Source of the DNA: an uncultured Bacteroidota bacterium
GTDB taxonomy: Bacteria > Bacteroidota > Bacteroidia > Chitinophagales > Chitinophagaceae
DNA length: 8,049 nucleotides
Direction of reading: 5' to 3'
Assembly: GCA_903825065.1 (NCBI GenBank)
Contig: CAIJZG010000156.1
Location: 1 to 8,049 of the forward strand
This document shows, piece after piece, positions 6,671-8,049 of the stretch (positions are counted from its first letter, which is position 1; the number at the start of each line of letters is the position of its first letter). A program made the position numbers and the translations under genes. The notes below the pieces were generated by a model that was given only the letters and a program-made list of their open reading frames with translations, had not been told where the DNA came from and did not search any database.

Positions 6671-7969
6671 TTATTTACCAGACTTTATTTTTGCGTAATC
6701 AAATACTATGTTACAAAATGCTTTAACTCCTACATCTAATTTACTGTCATCGATATAGAAATCAGGAGTATGGTGGGGTGCAGCGTTCTTAGGATCCATT
6801 CCCGCAGGCATTCCTCCTAAATTAAAAAAGAATGCAGGAGCTACTTCTCCATAAAATGAGAAGTCTTCAGCTCCAGTTGTCCAGGTAGATTCAGAAACAT
6901 TTGCTTTACCGGCAGCAGTTTCTAAAGAAGGTAACATCATTTTAACTAATGCTGGATCATTATAGGTAACTAAAGTTTTGGTATCTATAAATACTTCAGC
7001 AGTAGCACCAGATGCTTCTGCAATCTTTGTTGCGGTACGCTTGATTTTTTCATGAATTTCCTTTTGCATTTTTGCATCCAATGTTCGGATGGTTCCTTCC
7101 ATAAATAATTCTTCAGGGATAATATTAGCCCGAACACCACTGGTGATTTTTCCAACTGTAATTACTGCTGGTGCTTTTGTGAGGTCTTCCTGGCGGCTGA
7201 CAATAGTCTGTAATCCAGTAATAATTTGTGTAGCAACAACAATTGGATCAATTCCACCCCATGGCATTGATCCATGTGTTTGTTTGCCTTTTACTTTGAT
7301 GGTAAACCAATCAGAGCTAGCCATAAATGATCCTGAATGATATTTTATGGTGCCAATTTCAGTTCCAGAACTGATATGTAGACCAAATACAGCTTCCACT
7401 TTTGGATTACTTAATGCGCCCTCTTTAATCATTAAAGGAGCACCACCTTCTTCAGTTCCTGGAGGACCTTCCTCTGCTGGTTGAAATAAGAAAACAATCG
7501 TACCGGGTACTTCTTTTTTTATTTTTGCTAAAGCATTCGCAGTGCCTAATAAAATAGCAGTATGGGTATCATGTCCGCAAGCATGCATGACACCTACTTT
7601 TTGTCCGCCATATTCGCTGGTCAGTTTTGAGGCAAATGGCAGATTTACTCTTTCTACAACTGGCAATGCATCAATATCTGCTCTTAAAGCAATTACTGGA
7701 CCGGGCTTGCCGCCTCTTAAAATGGCAACTACACCAGTCTTTGCAAAGGGTGCTTTAATTTCTAAACCGAGTCCTTGTAATTTGGATACGATATAATTCA
7801 TCGTATTAGTTTCCCGGTTTGACAATTCTGGATATTGATGAAGATGCCTTCTCCAAGCCACAACCGAGTCGTTCACGTCCTTTGCATATTTCTCAATATT
7901 GGTGGAACTGATTTGTGCAAATGCCGCCAATGGGAGCACAAATAATGTAAATAGGATAATTTTTCTCAT
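6671..7969 (-). CDS. Secreted M20D-family metal-dependent amidohydrolase
   Basis: From the ATG at 7969 this encodes 432 residues starting MRKIILFTLFVLPLAAFAQ, a clear signal peptide cut after AFA. An in-frame TTG at 7975 would add only two residues ahead of the basic n-region and is not preferred. Family M20D enzymes remove acyl groups from N-acyl amino acids or related amides using two metal ions. Visible ligands are Cys131 and His133 in MHACGHDTH, Glu166/Glu167 in QPAEEGPPG, His198 in GLH, and His399/His400 in PHHTPDF. The inserted dimerisation domain spans about 214-330 and includes KQTHGSMPWGG (229-239) and SGVRANIIPEE (277-287). TTGAEDFSFY (364-373) is also typical. Length fits the family plus a signal peptide. 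The real substrate (N-acyl amino acid, hippurate-like or peptide) cannot be told. A secreted S9 peptidase is encoded downstream, so peptide scavenging is a reasonable joint role. I see no convincing promoter in the 80 bp upstream. Confidence 0.94.
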   Translation of the reverse strand: MRKIILFTLFVLPLAAFAQISSTNIEKYAKDVNDSVVAWRRHLHQYPELSNRETNTMNYIVSKLQGLGLEIKAPFAKTGVVAILRGGKPGPVIALRADIDALPVVERVNLPFASKLTSEYGGQKVGVMHACGHDTHTAILLGTANALAKIKKEVPGTIVFLFQPAEEGPPGTEEGGAPLMIKEGALSNPKVEAVFGLHISSGTEIGTIKYHSGSFMASSDWFTIKVKGKQTHGSMPWGGIDPIVVATQIITGLQTIVSRQEDLTKAPAVITVGKITSGVRANIIPEELFMEGTIRTLDAKMQKEIHEKIKRTATKIAEASGATAEVFIDTKTLVTYNDPALVKMMLPSLETAAGKANVSESTWTTGAEDFSFYGEVAPAFFFNLGGMPAGMDPKNAAPHHTPDFYIDDSKLDVGVKAFCNIVFDYAKIKSGK

Positions 7970-8049
7970 TTTCAATTTTGGTTATACTAAGGTTTCAAGA
8001 TAAGTCAAAATTCAAAATGCGAGTCTAAAAATTCATATTTTTTAATTTA

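Noticed and set aside
7089..7796. Plus-strand ORFs of 83 and 84 codons inside the M20D gene
   Set aside because: They are antisense shadows of a conserved enzyme gene whose motifs are all on the other strand.
7970..7975. TTG start two codons upstream of the M20D gene's ATG
   Set aside because: The ATG at 7969 gives a clean signal peptide (MRKIILF) and TTG starts are rare. The extension adds only two residues.

Overview
The window looks like a chromosomal segment of a Bacteroidota bacterium. The evidence is a clearly AT-rich composition, start codons preceded by A-rich stretches rather than Shine-Dalgarno sequences, and protein types common in that phylum (a DPP5-like S9 peptidase, a secreted M20D amidohydrolase, a short-chain acyl-CoA dehydrogenase). 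A Chitinophagaceae-like host is my guess and is not proven by the sequence. I see no transposase, phage gene, CRISPR array, tRNA or rRNA. This is mostly ordinary core-genome territory.

Left block (1-1366, minus strand): an MFS sugar-type transporter is followed after 17 bases by the first 33 codons of a gene that runs off the left edge. Its N-terminus resembles the start of GH37 alpha,alpha-trehalase. Together they suggest a trehalose uptake and hydrolysis operon. A 126-bp divergent intergenic region (1367-1492) follows and carries a perfect 14-bp palindrome (1434-1447), a good operator candidate.

Middle block (1493-4594, plus strand): an acyl-CoA dehydrogenase, probably starting at 1493, ends in a hairpin terminator. 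Next come a secreted protein of unknown function that starts with GTG and carries a PDDFDDT motif reminiscent of terpene-cyclase-type alpha/alpha toroids, and, 15 bases later, a YggS/PLPBP-family PLP-binding protein. The YggS gene ends before a perfect 22-bp hairpin that separates it from the converging minus-strand block.

Right block (4680-7969, minus strand): a secreted M20D amidohydrolase lies upstream of a secreted S9 prolyl-oligopeptidase-family peptidase most like DPP5, with a hairpin terminator or attenuator between them. Both carry signal peptides and plausibly act on peptides or acylated amino acids in the periplasm. The M20D gene should start at the ATG at 7969, not at the in-frame TTG two codons upstream.

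The least explained element is the secreted toroid-like protein at 2729-3910. The trehalase/MFS pairing and the shared palindrome are worth checking. I do not see convincing evidence for a wholly new multi-gene system.
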